A stretch of DNA of 64,000 bases from an uncultured Eubacteriales bacterium (lineage in GTDB: Bacteria > Bacillota > Clostridia > Saccharofermentanales > Saccharofermentanaceae), in contig OMWK01000003.1 in NCBI GenBank assembly GCA_900314745.1, forward strand, positions 1-64,000. Reading direction: 5' to 3'. The notes under the pieces are model-generated. The model made no database searches, was not told the DNA's origin, and saw nothing but the letters and a program-made list of their open reading frames with translations. Below are positions 45,101 to 52,971 of the stretch, piece by piece. Within the stretch, counting starts at the first letter, position 1; each line of letters begins with the position of its first letter. The translations under genes were made by a program, and so were the position numbers.

Positions 45101-46006
45101 CTTAAAGAACTCCTTCTGTCCTTCCAGCATCTCATCAAAATCTGCATCAGGCGGAACACGGTCAGTATATGACTTTGCATGAATTCTCATCATGTCGATA
45201 AGACTTCTAAGATTATCCTTCTTCTTAACATCATCCTTATCCTTGTTTGCCAAAACAAGATCATCGACCAAAGCCTCAGATCCTGCACAGGCGTTCTCCA
45301 CTTTACGGATAACTGAATCAACAAGCTCAACAAAACGATCCTGACCTATGAGTATTCCATCATTATCGTTCTGTTCTCTCACCTCAATAATCTTATCGAT
45401 TATTGAAATGTAATCGGGCAAAGCGCGCAGTTTCCCGTAGGCAGCAACAAGGCCATCGATCAGATCATCATCCTTCTTTCCGTTGCCTGTAGAGAACAGA
45501 AGATTAAGAAAATCATCCTGTTCAGAAGAAGAGATTGCTCCCTCGGCGATTGCCTCATACACAGCCTGTATGGCATCAGCCGCAGCCTGCTTATTCAGTA
45601 TCGCAAGTGTAGTTCCGTCAAGGACAGAACTTCCGGGATTCATAACAGAGTCATCATCAAGAAGATGTCCGGATTCATTCACCACTCTATTGCAGAACGA
45701 GTTCATCGTCTGAATATATGCACCCGGAAGTTTATCAATCTGCGACTTGATATAATCTCTGTCCGCACCTTCTTCAGCAAGAGCCTCGCGAAGACTCTTC
45801 TCTATCTTCTCTCTCATATGAGCTGCAGCATCATTCGTAAATGTCGCGACCAGCATCTCATCTATCTCAAGTTCTTTCTTTACTATCTTCGAAGTGATCC
45901 TTGCCGACAACACTGCCGTCTTACCGGAGCCTGCCGCTGCGGATACAAGTATGTTAGATCTTGGGGCGATAATGATATCTTTCTGTTCTTCTGTGGGAAA
46001 GGGCAT
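42134..46006 (-). CDS. addA: Helicase-nuclease AddAB, subunit AddA
   Basis: ATP-dependent helicase and nuclease that resects double-strand breaks for recombination. UvrD-like helicase motifs are visible: AAAGSGKTAVLSARI (Walker A), IYIDEYQDNTSLQDE (Walker B), CVGDVKQSIFKFRNA, and YVALTRAEEKM. The C-terminal RecB-like nuclease has IDAMYIDDDGKAVIIDYKTD. 1290 aa, within the range for AddA. It overlaps the addB stop by one base. Confidence 0.96.
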   Translation of the reverse strand: MPFPTEEQKDIIIAPRSNILVSAAAGSGKTAVLSARITSKIVKKELEIDEMLVATFTNDAAAHMREKIEKSLREALAEEGADRDYIKSQIDKLPGAYIQTMNSFCNRVVNESGHLLDDDSVMNPGSSVLDGTTLAILNKQAAADAIQAVYEAIAEGAISSSEQDDFLNLLFSTGNGKKDDDLIDGLVAAYGKLRALPDYISIIDKIIEVREQNDNDGILIGQDRFVELVDSVIRKVENACAGSEALVDDLVLANKDKDDVKKKDNLRSLIDMMRIHAKSYTDRVPPDADFDEMLEGQKEFFKGIYDNPSPKEYMRLYISKENKNEAFLKAFGPIARICVMNLKYHKLNGDTECPKNSPWGFSESAMPYAFNDVFELFLECSESDILKMQMRRTSCSRAFVRLLKDLDLRYAKLKKALRGIDFSDQEHMCLQVLKSGKARSLYKSRFKEIYIDEYQDNTSLQDEIIAQISDNNVFCVGDVKQSIFKFRNANPAMFINKAEKYSSNPDEGKLMELHCNFRSTPQILDFVNEIFSQLMNGGASEIDYDGGNHKLNKSKEAKDGCIPEVIFINANKNKNEMPVEAESDGSGEDAVTENIIGLDLIVHEVKNRVNSYLAEGYKYSDIYVLSRTNDIAQKIAGELKNNGVPSRCGDKTALFKDVVIAGICNLIMLLANTYRDEFLTGVMLSPYRFSNFKLDEIAEIVSSAPSDYLKMNLITKVKYYIENGTDEAVRDKCIVLMNAVDDMRSRSVICDVNDLLEMVYDMTGIKATVKNEDPGELDNLVIFKDWLSSIFLSRGCELTEIASVIEQMQTKLKDNAAFENDFGGEDLVRCMSYHKSKGLEKKCVIVADVDSKGNSRDVSPFVVFKPGSSLFADHNDGPKFFVSDYLDDIKHSKESLEDGLIKEAYSLETLAENMRLLYVALTRAEEKMCFIGLVDLDDDNRRDRLFESLKYEDKYLSRDYYLKCKGIEELMLSALLRMRCAPDSDDLRKACGLHEFDLKYISEFDKVKVSVKSIEDVKAGIDAEVITGTTDSSGASDVKPAIDVSPDLPVYGLTDDKSDDPNFVEYRYKDSMNAPAKTSVSMMKKQEEAMFIADDASESEHNLGINFYVPDVDTYIGDKGGLSGSSLGSAVHKAMRFIDFTSSASDELDALEQEGILSSAERAAVGRFEKSIDIFTKSDIGQAFIKADSKGLAERERQIECAIRINPERNDYELVQGAIDAMYIDDDGKAVIIDYKTDYLNVDDKAEITDVIRKRHGAQLELYAAAVEASGIHVKGRYIYLMRKYMVIEV

Positions 46007-49000
46007 TACTTCTTTCCTCCCTTCTGCTTAACCTCTTTGGGAATGATCCAAGACTCCGCAAGTTTCTCCGCCTCAGATCCGTCAGGCCTCTCCTGTCCGG
46101 ACTTCCTGCCGCACAGTCCTTTGAAATTACAGAAAGTACATGCTTCCTCAAATTCACTCGAAGTCAAAGTGGCCGTTGCCTTACCTTTGGCAATGTTCGA
46201 ACAAGCCTCTTCAAGTTTCTTGTAGGAGTGTGCTATAGCAGGCCTGATATCGTATTTCATTTTACTTGCATTCTCGGCACTTATATATTCAAAGTGATCC
46301 TTACCTGCACCCTTGGAAGTTGCTAGATATGTCTTAATATACCCGATCTTATCCACCTTGTTGCCGGGCTGCAATTCAAGTCCGTAAGCATAAGCAAAAA
46401 GCTGTATCTGCACACCCTCTGCGACCTTTGTATATTTCAGTTTCTTCTCATATGTCTTATAGTCAACGACTCTCAGAGTTCCATCCGGATTCTTGTCAAC
46501 ACGGTCAATAGAACCTTTGAATTCGAACACTAACTCTTCACCGCTAATTTTGGTCTTAATATCCATCTTCTTCGGCTGATCCTCGAGTTTAACCTCAAAT
46601 CCTTCAGGCCTGCATCTCTCTTTCAGATAATACTCGAGAAAGGTAGGATACGCCTCCTTGAATACCCTTTTAGCTTTAAGACCGGGATTTACCGCATACC
46701 TTGCAGAGTATTTCTCAGGATTAGTGATCTGAGGTTCGCTAATAGCCTTCCTGAAATACTCATCAGCCAATCTGCTTATCTCGGCTTCATCTGCTTTTGC
46801 AATTATTTCATCTATAGTAGCACCGGCATCAAGCGATGACTTAACATCCTTCATAGAGTTCTCGAACATCGAATGGCACAGACTTCCGAACTCCCCTGAC
46901 TCAGCCTTCGTCCCATCCTTCCTTACCTTGATCCTTAGAGCATAATCAAGCATGTAACTTAAGGGACATCCGTTGTACTTCTCGATTGAGGTTACACTGC
47001 AATTCATACGACCATTAAGCAGAGCTCTCATGTGTTCCGGAGTAATATAAGTCTTAGTACTGTCTTCAGCCACATGTTCTCTGATTACCGGAACTCCGTA
47101 AACAGGAGTTGAGAAGGTTCCCTGCACTACAGGATATTCGATAGGATTGTCTTTACTTCCCCTCTTAAAAGCGTTGCGGTAGTAATAAAAGACAGAACTT
47201 GGCACCTCACTTGCCGGGGTTATGAAATACAGCACATCTTCTACGGAATTGAGAAGCATTGAAGCATTGATGAACTCCTGCTTCGATCTCATCTTCGACT
47301 TATCAGGAAGACCCAGCATCTGAAGCTTACCTGATGGTATGATTCCTTCCCTAGATGAACCGTGAGGAAAATTCGATGACGTTGCACCGAGAATGAACAT
47401 CACTTTACAAGGCGTATAGATTGAAGATTCCATTGATGATATCTCAACTGAATCAACACAGAAAGGAATACTGCCTGTGGCCTTATTCTTCATATCCATC
47501 CTGATAAGTGAAGCAAACTGTTCAGATGAGATATCCACATCATTCAGTTCGCCGGTAAGAGATGACAGAAGTTCCATGACCTCGGTATATCCCTTAACGA
47601 TTGCAAGGGCAGTATCTTTATCGCGGTCATAATACTCATCTCTTAACGCCTCAACCTCAGACTTGAGGCTTCCCAAATACCGGGCCAAAACTTCTGCCTT
47701 CCGCGATATAGTCTTCGCTTCATCTATTGCATCTGTTGTCTCTTTGGTCTTAAGCAGGATATTCTTAACAACATTCTCATACAGGTATGCAGCACCGTCA
47801 TAGATCAGTTCCCCGTTATCGAATATCTTAAACGCATCCTTAGTAATAACAGATTCTCCGTCATCATCTTCGACCTCATAAGTAAGCTTATAGAATTCCT
47901 CGTTGAACAGACGGTTCTTGTCCCTGATATTCTCCCTGATAAGATAGTTATCGAAGAAGTCGACGAGGTCTCTTCTGGCTCCTGTCAGCACACCGGTTCT
48001 CAGAAACTTCAGGACATCATTCACATTGTAATTATGAATAGACAGATCAAGAAGATTAAGAACGAATCTGACCACCGGAGTATTCATGAGGATCACCTTA
48101 TTATCGATAAACGCACTCAGGTCAAATAGCTTGAATATGCTCCTGGTGCGCTCCTTATAATCATCATCAGCACAGAAAATCCTGATGTCGCTGAACCTGT
48201 ACTTATTCTCGGTTCTTACAAGTCTGTTGATTTCATTCGCGACATAGGCGATCGAATCATCGGCAATGGCATACGACATCAACTTAACCGAACCATCTTC
48301 ATCCATAGGACAGTTATAACCCAACTCATCCATAGCATAGTGAACGGATACATCATTCAGTCTGTTATTTACCGCACTATTAAGCTTAACGGGATCGGAA
48401 ACTATGCTTCCGCCAATCTGCTCAAGAGCGTCTATTGTATTCTCGCCGAACTCAGAGAAGCTGGATCTGCCGGCATCGTCTCTTACAGACGCATATACAA
48501 CAACCTCTGCACCGGCATCCGACAACATCTTTATAAGTCTTAATTCCTGTGGGGTAAGATTCCTGGTACTTCCAAGACCAATAATCACAAACTTCGACTT
48601 AAGGTAAGACAGCAGCGGCTTCATCGTCCTTCTGCCAACAGATCCTTCCTCCGAGATCACCGAAGCAATGATCCCGCAAGCCTTGTCCGGCAAAGTCTCA
48701 TTCACAGGAAGGCAATACTCAGCACCAATCCGTTCAATGCGTTCAAGGAGAAGTACGATCTCTGACAGTTTGCCATCGTCATCACCCTCACTGTCTATCA
48801 GTTCGCTTATTCTGTCGGTACCTATACCATAACGTCGGAAATCACCGATCAGATCGACAAGCATGTCGATATATTCAAAGTGAAAGCGAAGTTTATTAAA
48901 ATTAGGAAAGTCCGACGGATGATCAGTCAATACCCGGTAGATTACATTACGAAGCAGTGTGTTATCCGATTCTGAGGCCCGGCCTGTCATGGTAAGTATC

Positions 49001-49260
49001 TTGTATGAAAGTCTTACAAAACTTAACACATCATACTTAAGACTTCCGGCGCTGACATTGCCGAACGTGGTACTGATATCAGAATCTGCACTTCTACCCT
49101 CCGTCAGCCTGTCAAATACAAGTCTCTCGACTGAAGCCTTAACCGCCTCAGGTACAATAAAGACAACATCACGATTATCATCGCCGGCACTTCCCATCTG
49201 CTGGGTTACGGCGTATTCCGTTACTGGCTTATATGATGTGTAAGGGATTATCTTAATCAT
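46006..49260 (-). CDS. addB: Helicase-nuclease AddAB, subunit AddB
   Basis: Inactivated-helicase plus nuclease subunit. The N-terminus (MIKIIPYTSYKPVTEYAV) lacks a canonical Walker A, whereas many Clostridia AddB have GxxGxGKS; this suggests loss of the P-loop. The C-terminal nuclease has FKGSIDRVDKNPDGTLRVVDYKT. The iron-sulfur cysteines are seen as one upstream Cys (NGCPLSYML) and a C-terminal cluster (EEACTFCNFKGLCGRKS). 1084 aa. GAGGTGG precedes the ATG. It has its own promoter embedded in an inverted repeat. Confidence 0.93.
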   Translation of the reverse strand: MIKIIPYTSYKPVTEYAVTQQMGSAGDDNRDVVFIVPEAVKASVERLVFDRLTEGRSADSDISTTFGNVSAGSLKYDVLSFVRLSYKILTMTGRASESDNTLLRNVIYRVLTDHPSDFPNFNKLRFHFEYIDMLVDLIGDFRRYGIGTDRISELIDSEGDDDGKLSEIVLLLERIERIGAEYCLPVNETLPDKACGIIASVISEEGSVGRRTMKPLLSYLKSKFVIIGLGSTRNLTPQELRLIKMLSDAGAEVVVYASVRDDAGRSSFSEFGENTIDALEQIGGSIVSDPVKLNSAVNNRLNDVSVHYAMDELGYNCPMDEDGSVKLMSYAIADDSIAYVANEINRLVRTENKYRFSDIRIFCADDDYKERTRSIFKLFDLSAFIDNKVILMNTPVVRFVLNLLDLSIHNYNVNDVLKFLRTGVLTGARRDLVDFFDNYLIRENIRDKNRLFNEEFYKLTYEVEDDDGESVITKDAFKIFDNGELIYDGAAYLYENVVKNILLKTKETTDAIDEAKTISRKAEVLARYLGSLKSEVEALRDEYYDRDKDTALAIVKGYTEVMELLSSLTGELNDVDISSEQFASLIRMDMKNKATGSIPFCVDSVEISSMESSIYTPCKVMFILGATSSNFPHGSSREGIIPSGKLQMLGLPDKSKMRSKQEFINASMLLNSVEDVLYFITPASEVPSSVFYYYRNAFKRGSKDNPIEYPVVQGTFSTPVYGVPVIREHVAEDSTKTYITPEHMRALLNGRMNCSVTSIEKYNGCPLSYMLDYALRIKVRKDGTKAESGEFGSLCHSMFENSMKDVKSSLDAGATIDEIIAKADEAEISRLADEYFRKAISEPQITNPEKYSARYAVNPGLKAKRVFKEAYPTFLEYYLKERCRPEGFEVKLEDQPKKMDIKTKISGEELVFEFKGSIDRVDKNPDGTLRVVDYKTYEKKLKYTKVAEGVQIQLFAYAYGLELQPGNKVDKIGYIKTYLATSKGAGKDHFEYISAENASKMKYDIRPAIAHSYKKLEEACSNIAKGKATATLTSSEFEEACTFCNFKGLCGRKSGQERPDGSEAEKLAESWIIPKEVKQKGGKK

Positions 49261-49265
49261 GCAAA

Positions 49266-49310
49266 AACCACCTCAGGATAATACTAATTACATTATACCT
49301 GATGGTGGTT
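49266..49310 (-). terminator. Long inverted repeat before addB: terminator of the upstream gene overlapping the addB promoter
   Basis: On the minus strand AACCACCATCAGG (49310-49298) pairs with CCTGAGGTGGTT (49277-49266), with further ATAAT/ATTAT pairing inside, and is followed by TTTTTGC directly before the addB ATG. It looks like a terminator for the acyl-CoA synthetase gene. The 3' arm contains the addB ribosome binding site. Confidence 0.6.
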
Positions 49311-49319
49311 ATTTGTCAG
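49292..49319 (-). promoter_or_regulatory. Promoter of addBA
   Basis: On the minus strand CTGACA (49319-49314), 16 bases, then a perfect TATAAT (49297-49292). A transcript from here lacks the 5' arm of the surrounding inverted repeat, so it would escape that hairpin. Confidence 0.75.
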
Positions 49320-49336
49320 TCCGAATAATAGTATAA

Positions 49337-51175
49337 TCAGATCTTATCGATATTCTTGCCGTTGATCTCACGAAGCGTTACGCCTGCGGCATTAAGCTTG
49401 TTCTCGATAGCCTCCTGCTCCTTGGGACGCTTGATCTTCAGTGTCGTTGTCTTGATCATGTCCTCTTCAGAGAATACATAGTTATGAACGATCTTATACG
49501 AAGGCATCTTGTGGTTAACAGTCCTCATCTGATCGTCGAGATAATCTGCAACCTTTTCATCCGAAGGATCGGAATCCAGTCCCAGCTCTCTTCCGATTGC
49601 TGATCTGTCGATGAGAAGCTTCGCGCTTATGTCGATCTGGCCTCTGTCATTTCCTGCTCCCCAGACGAATGCCTCGGTTACACCCTTGATCTCGGCGATA
49701 AGCGACTCGATCTCCTCAGGGAACGCCTTCTTGCCTGATGTAAGCACGATCATGGACTTAACGCGGCCTGTAATGTGGATAGAACCGGTCTTGTCGATAT
49801 AACCCATGTCACCGGTATGGAACCAGCCGTTCTCATCGATTACTTCTTGGGTAGCTTCTTCGTTCTCGAAGTAGCCCTTCATGACACAGTCGGACTTGGT
49901 TATGATCTCGCCTATTACATTGGGACCCTTCTCCTCTGTGTCTATAGCAGCAGTTACTCCGACAAGAGGACGGCCTACGCTTCCGTGCACATTGCAGGCT
50001 TCGTTGGTAACGGAAATAACGGGAGCAGTCTCCGTCAGACCGTAACCCATAAAGAAGTCGATACCGAAGTTAGTGAAAGCATCGATATACTTCTTGTCGA
50101 TACCGGCGCCTCCGATAACTATCATTCTCATGTCTCCACCGAGGTTATCGAGAATCTCCTTGAAGACGGCACGCCTCACATCAAGACCGCACTTCTTCAG
50201 GAACTTGGTAACCGGCACCATAATGCTGATAAGCTTCTCCTTGCCGGAAGCCTTGATACCCTCTTCGATCTTGGAGTAGATATTCTCATAAAGAAGCGGA
50301 ACTGATATGCACACTTCGGGATGCCACTCCTTCAGGTTCTTTACGATATAGCGAAGTCCGTCTGACAGACAAAGGCATCCGCCGACATACAGGATAAAGA
50401 AGTCACATGTATTCTCGAAAGTGTGATGCAAAGGCAGTATCGAGAACGCACGGTCTCCTGCAAATACCGGCAGCGTCTGCTGTATGCAGTAAACGTTAGT
50501 GCAGATATTTCTGTGAGTAAGGAGTACACCCTTACTCATGGAAGTCGTACCTGAAGTAAACAGGATGATACGGGGCTCATCGGATGAGATGGGAGTCTTC
50601 ATGAATGAGTCGTCACCCTTTTCGCGCAGAGCCTTGCCCTTGGCGATAAGCTCGTACAGATCCTCGAAGCCGTCGATGGAAAGATCCTCGCCCTTGCCGA
50701 GGCCGTCCTTGTACATGCATACGAACTTCTCGATGCAGGACTTGATCGTGCCTTCCTTCTGCTTAGTCGCGATCGACACCATCATGGCGTGGTGCTTCTG
50801 CTGATAGAAAATGACCTTAGCCTGAGATCTTTCAAGCAGTGCGATGAGCTCGTCCTCGGGAAGCATCCTGTCGAGAGGAACGCCGACAGAATCCGTGTCG
50901 AGGATCGCGTTGTAGCAAAGGTGCCACTCATAAGAGTTCGCGCCTACTACCGCAAGGCGCTCGCCCTTGTACTTGCTGTTAAGGATATATGTGCCGAGGC
51001 TCTTGATATCATCACCGTACTCAGCGAAAGTTCTGTGTGTCTCGGATTCCTTGGGATTTCTTCTGAATATAAAAGCATCGAGAGCTGCATGTTTCTCGCA
51101 GGCACTCATCATCAGGTCGCGGATGTTCTCGTGGTACTCCGCCTTATATATAGCTGTGCCGGTTATCTCGCGCAT
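49337..51175 (-). CDS. AMP-binding long-chain acyl-CoA synthetase-like enzyme
   Basis: Acyl-adenylate-forming enzyme. A3 motif LFTSGTTSMSKGVLLTH, A5 region MGYGLTETAPVISV, A7 GWFHTGDMGYID, and A8 with ITGRVKSMIVLTSGKKAFPEEIE, plus the C-terminal Lys in KTTTLKIKR. 612 aa, close to FadD/FAA1-type lengths. GGAGG stands upstream of the ATG. It is divergent from plsC, so the two may channel fatty acids to phosphatidic acid; whether the product is acyl-CoA or another acyl carrier is not clear. Confidence 0.88.
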   Translation of the reverse strand: MREITGTAIYKAEYHENIRDLMMSACEKHAALDAFIFRRNPKESETHRTFAEYGDDIKSLGTYILNSKYKGERLAVVGANSYEWHLCYNAILDTDSVGVPLDRMLPEDELIALLERSQAKVIFYQQKHHAMMVSIATKQKEGTIKSCIEKFVCMYKDGLGKGEDLSIDGFEDLYELIAKGKALREKGDDSFMKTPISSDEPRIILFTSGTTSMSKGVLLTHRNICTNVYCIQQTLPVFAGDRAFSILPLHHTFENTCDFFILYVGGCLCLSDGLRYIVKNLKEWHPEVCISVPLLYENIYSKIEEGIKASGKEKLISIMVPVTKFLKKCGLDVRRAVFKEILDNLGGDMRMIVIGGAGIDKKYIDAFTNFGIDFFMGYGLTETAPVISVTNEACNVHGSVGRPLVGVTAAIDTEEKGPNVIGEIITKSDCVMKGYFENEEATQEVIDENGWFHTGDMGYIDKTGSIHITGRVKSMIVLTSGKKAFPEEIESLIAEIKGVTEAFVWGAGNDRGQIDISAKLLIDRSAIGRELGLDSDPSDEKVADYLDDQMRTVNHKMPSYKIVHNYVFSEEDMIKTTTLKIKRPKEQEAIENKLNAAGVTLREINGKNIDKI

Positions 51176-51200
51176 TACGACCTCCGTTCAAAACTATAAG

Positions 51201-51229
51201 ATAATATCATTTTGAGATTTTTAAGTCTA
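51201..51229 (-). promoter_or_regulatory. Promoter of the acyl-CoA synthetase gene
   Basis: On the minus strand TAGACT (51229-51224), 17 bases, TATTAT (51206-51201), 26 bases before the start codon. It lies back to back with the plsC promoter. Confidence 0.6.
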
Positions 51230-51234
51230 TAAGT

Positions 51235-51262
51235 TTGACTAAAGAGCAATAAACGATATTAT
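51235..51262 (+). promoter_or_regulatory. Promoter of plsC
   Basis: TTGACT (51235-51240), 16 bases, TATTAT (51257-51262); five of six matches in each box. The leader to the start codon is about 40 bases. Confidence 0.65.
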
Positions 51263-51306
51263 AAATGTATCATTTAGTGATAATTAACATTGTTACAGAG
51301 GCGCAT

Positions 51307-52038
51307 ATGGCTGAAGATAAAGCAAACAACACCACCGGCAAGGATCATCACAAGCATCTGGATGAGAAGTACCCTACCAAGAGAGGAATCAGAGGCAAGC
51401 TTGCGAAGTCAGGCTTCCTTTTCCTTACGAGCATCCTCACCGACTTCAAGTGTGTCGGCCGTGACAACTTCCCCAAGAACAATCCTTATGTAGTAGCCGC
51501 CAACCACCAGTGCTTCGCTGACGGTGTTCTCATAGACAAGTTCCTCCCGAGGGGACACTTCAAATGGATGTGCGCTCTCGTAGGTGCAGATCTCGAGACT
51601 GATTACGGCGCACTCGGAAGGCTCATCATGGAGGTAGGCCGCGGCATCGCCGTCGACAGATACGGCAACCCCGTAAGAGGACTCATCAAGGCCAAGAAAG
51701 AAGTCGAGAAGGGCAACATCTGCTTTGTCTTCCCCGAAGGAACACGTACACACGACGGCAAGCTCGGTCCCATGAAGGACGGTGCTGCCTATATCGCAGT
51801 GAAGGCTGATGTTCCTCTCGTTCCCGTCTACATTTCAGGCGCATACCAAATCTGGCCGAGAACACAGAAGTGGCCGCATCCCTGGAAGGCACCTTTCAAG
51901 AGGAAGAAGCTCATCATCTATGTAGGCGAGCCACTGTACGGCAAGGATTACGACAACGACGCCCATAAACTTACAGATGCATTCAGCAAGTGGATGCACG
52001 ACATGGAGAAGCTCCATCAGGATCCCGATCTGGAGTAA
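51307..52038 (+). CDS. plsC: 1-acyl-sn-glycerol-3-phosphate acyltransferase-like
   Basis: Acyltransferase of phospholipid synthesis. The catalytic H-x4-D is in AANHQCFADG, the substrate loop FPEGTRTHDGKLGPMKDGA follows, and VPVYISGA is block IV. 243 residues from the ATG at 51307 (MAEDKANN), which has AGAGGCG upstream; a frame opening at 51265 lacks such a site. It runs alone on the plus strand, divergent from the acyl-CoA synthetase gene. Confidence 0.9.
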   Translation: MAEDKANNTTGKDHHKHLDEKYPTKRGIRGKLAKSGFLFLTSILTDFKCVGRDNFPKNNPYVVAANHQCFADGVLIDKFLPRGHFKWMCALVGADLETDYGALGRLIMEVGRGIAVDRYGNPVRGLIKAKKEVEKGNICFVFPEGTRTHDGKLGPMKDGAAYIAVKADVPLVPVYISGAYQIWPRTQKWPHPWKAPFKRKKLIIYVGEPLYGKDYDNDAHKLTDAFSKWMHDMEKLHQDPDLE

Positions 52039-52050
52039 ACACAATATACG

Positions 52051-52959
52051 TCAAATGTACTTGGAGATTATGTATCTGGGGCGCCTTTTTACTTCATCGT
52101 ATATCTTTGATATATAGAGACCTAAAACGCCGATCCCCAACATGAGGACGCTTCCAAGCAAAAGCATCAGGATGATTACTGTCGTAAACCCTTCTGCCGA
52201 GGCACCGATAAAATAGCGTATCAAGGTCTGAATACTGACTACAAACGCTATTATAAAAGTAACAATCCCGGCCACAGTAACTATCTGCATCGGAGCGGAA
52301 GAAAACTCCAGTATGTTGTTAACGGCATATTTTATCAGTGCTCTTGTAGACCACTTACTCTCTCCTTCTTCCCTATCCGCAACATCAAATTCCACAGAAG
52401 TACTGTTGAAGCCCACCCATGAAGATAAGGCTCGGAAGAATGAATGGTACTCAGGCATGGCCATCAGTATATCTACGACTTTGCGATCTAACAGTTTAAA
52501 ATCCGAAGACCCCGACATATCGAGTCCAGTAGTCTGAGTCATAATCTTGTAAAACATTCGGGAACTGAACTTGTGCATAACACTTTCTTCACCCCTTGTT
52601 TTCTTAACTCCGTTCACTACCTCATATCCGGATTCCCAAAGCCTGTACATCTGCACAAGCACTTTCGGCGGGTGCTGAAGATCCCCGTCCATAACCGCTA
52701 CACATTCTCCTTTCGACAAAGCGAGACCTGCCGCTATAGCGGACTCTTTGCCGAAGTTCCTCGAAAACATAATGACATGAATATGCGGATTCAAGGATGC
52801 TTCCTGTTCCAAAATCCTCTGAGTATTATCATTTGAACCGTCATTAACAAACAACAATTCGTAATCGATCTGCTCTTTCTCAAGAAGTGAACATAATACA
52901 GAAATAGTCTTGCGAATAATCTTGTCTTCGTTATAGGAAGGGATCACCACAGTCAACAT
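52051..52959 (-). CDS. GtrB-like membrane-anchored family 2 glycosyltransferase
   Basis: 302 residues. N-terminal GT2 domain with MLTVVIPSYNEDKIIRKTI, LLFVNDGSNDNT and VAVMDGDLQHPPKVLV, and two C-terminal membrane segments (about 228-250 and 262-285) followed by ISKIYDEVKRRPRYII, the layout of GtrB/bactoprenol glucosyltransferases. It probably makes a polyprenol-phosphate sugar. GAGGTG precedes the ATG. It follows the large membrane protein gene by 12 nt and is likely the donor maker for it. Confidence 0.88.
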   Translation of the reverse strand: MLTVVIPSYNEDKIIRKTISVLCSLLEKEQIDYELLFVNDGSNDNTQRILEQEASLNPHIHVIMFSRNFGKESAIAAGLALSKGECVAVMDGDLQHPPKVLVQMYRLWESGYEVVNGVKKTRGEESVMHKFSSRMFYKIMTQTTGLDMSGSSDFKLLDRKVVDILMAMPEYHSFFRALSSWVGFNSTSVEFDVADREEGESKWSTRALIKYAVNNILEFSSAPMQIVTVAGIVTFIIAFVVSIQTLIRYFIGASAEGFTTVIILMLLLGSVLMLGIGVLGLYISKIYDEVKRRPRYIISKYI

Positions 52960-52971
52960 AAAAACACCTCA

